This document shows, piece after piece, positions 60,688 to 61,562 of a stretch of DNA of 61,562 nucleotides. The notes under the pieces were generated by a model. The model saw nothing but the letters and a program-made list of their open reading frames with translations, did not search any database and was not told the DNA's origin. The stretch covers positions 1 to 61,562 of the forward strand of contig ONHK01000014.1 in NCBI GenBank assembly GCA_900317625.1. The letters are read 5' to 3'. A program made the translations under genes and the position numbers. The stretch's first letter is position 1; each line of letters begins with the position of its first letter. Source of the DNA: an uncultured Treponema sp. (GTDB taxonomy: Bacteria; Spirochaetota; Spirochaetia; Treponematales; Treponemataceae).

Positions 60688-60917
60688 AAAGTCTCTAGTT
60701 TTACTTTTGTCACATCGCCTTTTTCAATTGCCGCGATTCCATCCAGAAACATTTGCTTGTTTGCCGGATTGCTCAAAAGATATTCAGTTTCATCCTGTTC
60801 GTCCGTTTTATTGTCGCTTACGGTGATATTCAGTGTCTTGCCGGAAAACATTTTTTTTAAGCCTTTCAGGAAATCCATATTCAGCTCGTCTTTTCTGAGT
60901 GTAAATGTGCTTTGCAT
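60684..60917 (-). CDS. antitoxin partner of the YoeB-type toxin
   Basis: A 77-residue acidic protein starting MQSTFTLRKDELNMDFL and ending in a helical segment (EYLLSNPANKQMFLDGIAAIE), the usual form of small antitoxins paired with Txe/YoeB toxins. The start follows a strong GGAGG. Its TGA overlaps the toxin ATG, the coupling expected of a toxin-antitoxin operon. The gene is intact although the toxin is not. Confidence 0.75.
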   Translation of the reverse strand: MQSTFTLRKDELNMDFLKGLKKMFSGKTLNITVSDNKTDEQDETEYLLSNPANKQMFLDGIAAIEKGDVTKVKLETL

Positions 60918-60969
60918 AATTACCTCCGTTCTTTCTTGTAAGTATACTGGAATTTTTCAAAATTTTCTA

Positions 60970-61095
60970 TTACCATTTCTCTCCATTTTTATTTTCCACT
61001 CTCATGCTGAACGGGATTCCTCTTTCTTCAACCGATTTTTTTAGGAATATTCTGAACGCAGTAGGCAAATCAAGTCCGAGCTGCTCAAAAATGCT
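60970..61095 (-). pseudogene. decapitated RelB/DinJ-type antitoxin
   Basis: From SIFEQLGLDLPTAFRIFLKK to the end (SVEERGIPFSMRVEN) this is the standard central and C-terminal part of a RelB/DinJ antitoxin. The ~20-residue N-terminal beta-strand and helix that bind DNA are missing; upstream the frame runs into a GC-rich palindromic block. A longer frame exists to 61188 but its N-terminus is the translated palindrome. No RelE/YafQ partner adjoins it. Confidence 0.75.
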
Positions 61096-61107
61096 TGTTG
61101 ATAAAGC

Positions 61108-61205
61108 GGGCGTTCCGGCTAAAGCCGTCGGGCTTTTCGTGGTTATCATTCCTACGCTACGCTTCGGAACACGCCTGCAGCGTGCCACTACAATCCCTAA
61201 CGCAA
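61108..61205. repeat. GC-rich palindromic block at the DinJ breakpoint
   Basis: Nested inverted repeats: outer GCGTT (61110) / AACGC (61199), inner GTTCCG (61112) / CGGAAC (61165), and small hairpins CGGCT-AA-AGCCG and CACGC-CTGCA-GCGTG. The composition is far more GC-rich than the flanks. It looks like a recombination site or mobile palindrome between small minus-strand ORFs, as in integron cassettes, but its boxes do not match attC cores. Confidence 0.5.
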
Positions 61206-61220
61206 AAAATCATATCACTG

Positions 61221-61322
61221 TTATCGGTTCTGAATTTTTCCAACGTTCTCAATTTGCTTTATTGAATCTAAAATCTCCCCATAGACAAAACCAAAAAAAA
61301 ACGCAATAATTATGTCATGCAA
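61221..61322 (-). CDS. possible 33-residue membrane peptide
   Basis: A TTG-started frame encoding HDIIIAFFFGFVYG followed by a charged helix (EILDSIKQIENVGKIQNR). It has one potential membrane segment. No ribosome binding site is visible and no homologue is recognised. Its position, directly before the palindromic block, is that of a gene in a cassette. Confidence 0.25.
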   Translation of the reverse strand: MHDIIIAFFFGFVYGEILDSIKQIENVGKIQNR

Positions 61323-61347
61323 TCAATTTTTACAAATACACTAAAAG

Positions 61348-61446
61348 TCGTGCTCGTCATTAAATCTAACTTGGGTTAGGTCAGGCGACTTGTGTATATG
61401 TAGAATTTATATACTGAAAGAAGCTCTCCTGACGGAGGGCTTTTTT
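61348..61446 (+). terminator. structured region ending in an intrinsic terminator
   Basis: AAGTCG (near 61345) pairs with CGACTT (near 61385), enclosing CTAAC-TTGG-GTTAG. Some 30 bp later AGCTCTCC / GGAGGGCT form a stem-loop followed by six T residues (61441-61446). The layout suits a short structured RNA or an mRNA leader ending in a terminator, though no promoter is clear. Confidence 0.5.
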
Positions 61447-61562
61447 ATTTTCAGGATAAAATGATAGGAGTCGTTACGATTAAGTAATTAGAAAAAACGA
61501 GAAAAGCGTAGTACTCTAGATTGACGGATCTGGAGAGCCGGTGGAAGGCAGAATAAATTGCG
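61447..61562. other. right edge, no assignable gene
   Basis: A minus-strand frame is open from the edge for ~36 codons and contains FSNYLIVTTPIIL. I cannot identify it and do not claim it is a gene. Confidence 0.3.

Noticed and set aside
60355..61044. plus-strand 229-residue ORF
   Set aside because: It is the antisense shadow of the minus-strand yoeB/antitoxin pair, whose codons match known families.
61110..61203. integron attC site
   Set aside because: Outer boxes are GCGTT...AACGC, the opposite order from the RYYYAAC...GTTRRRY cores, so only a loose resemblance is claimed.
61352..61371. ATCTAAC-TTGG-GTTAGGT as integron core boxes
   Set aside because: Both heptamers fit the RYYYAAC and GTTRRRY consensus but only four bases separate them; a real attC is 55-140 bp. 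Chance within a small hairpin is more likely.

Overview
The window is AT-rich chromosomal DNA that I read as Treponema, probably a host-associated anaerobe. The main reasons are a giant spirochaete-type coiled-coil protein, several periplasmic and lipoprotein genes of treponemal flavour, an Rnf electron-transport operon, a CarD regulator, an IspD-IspF fusion and a fused 2-hydroxyacyl-CoA dehydratase activase. Species assignment is inference. No complete rRNA, tRNA or CRISPR locus is present.

Layout. 1-0.8 kb is the end of an integrated element: a truncated tyrosine integrase beside a tRNA 3'-end fragment (att site) and that tRNA's terminator. 1-11.5 kb holds acetyltransferases, a flavin reductase-rubredoxin fusion, a DAHP synthase, an M48 protease, a DUF2442/DUF4160 pair, an orphan adenine methyltransferase, a degenerate PurH homologue, MraY and an M20 peptidase. 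11.8-17 kb is rnfCDGEAB. 17-25.8 kb holds an XRE regulator, galE, an ABC-F ATPase, a lipoprotein, a DUF6261-like gene under a 41-bp repeat array, a PIN toxin pair and uvrC. 25.8-46 kb is largely envelope and cell-surface biology: LamG/FN3 and TPR proteins, MurJ, an outer-membrane barrel and an ExbB-ExbD-TonB set. 46-59 kb carries a HAD phosphatase, the coiled-coil giant, a secreted alpha-amylase, ispDF, carD, a DEAD-box helicase, a gene with an internal amber codon and a RqcH-like NFACT gene.

59.1-61.5 kb is accessory, decaying DNA: a frameshifted Rpn tail, a tandem array with an exact 23-bp period, an XRE regulator with a perfect inverted-repeat operator, a YoeB-type toxin broken by UGA at its conserved Trp, a decapitated DinJ/RelB antitoxin and a GC-rich palindromic block.

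Recurring themes. (1) At least four copies of a ~195-bp terminal-inverted-repeat element, plus a 285-bp relative, sit in intergenic gaps, some directly against stop codons. (2) Seven genes have a -10 box 6-8 nt before the ATG and no Shine-Dalgarno, which predicts leaderless mRNAs; rnfC and carD have near-consensus promoters in this arrangement. (3) Two tandem arrays with strict periods (41 and 23 bp) but diverged sequence look like phased protein-binding arrays and are the best candidates for something undescribed.
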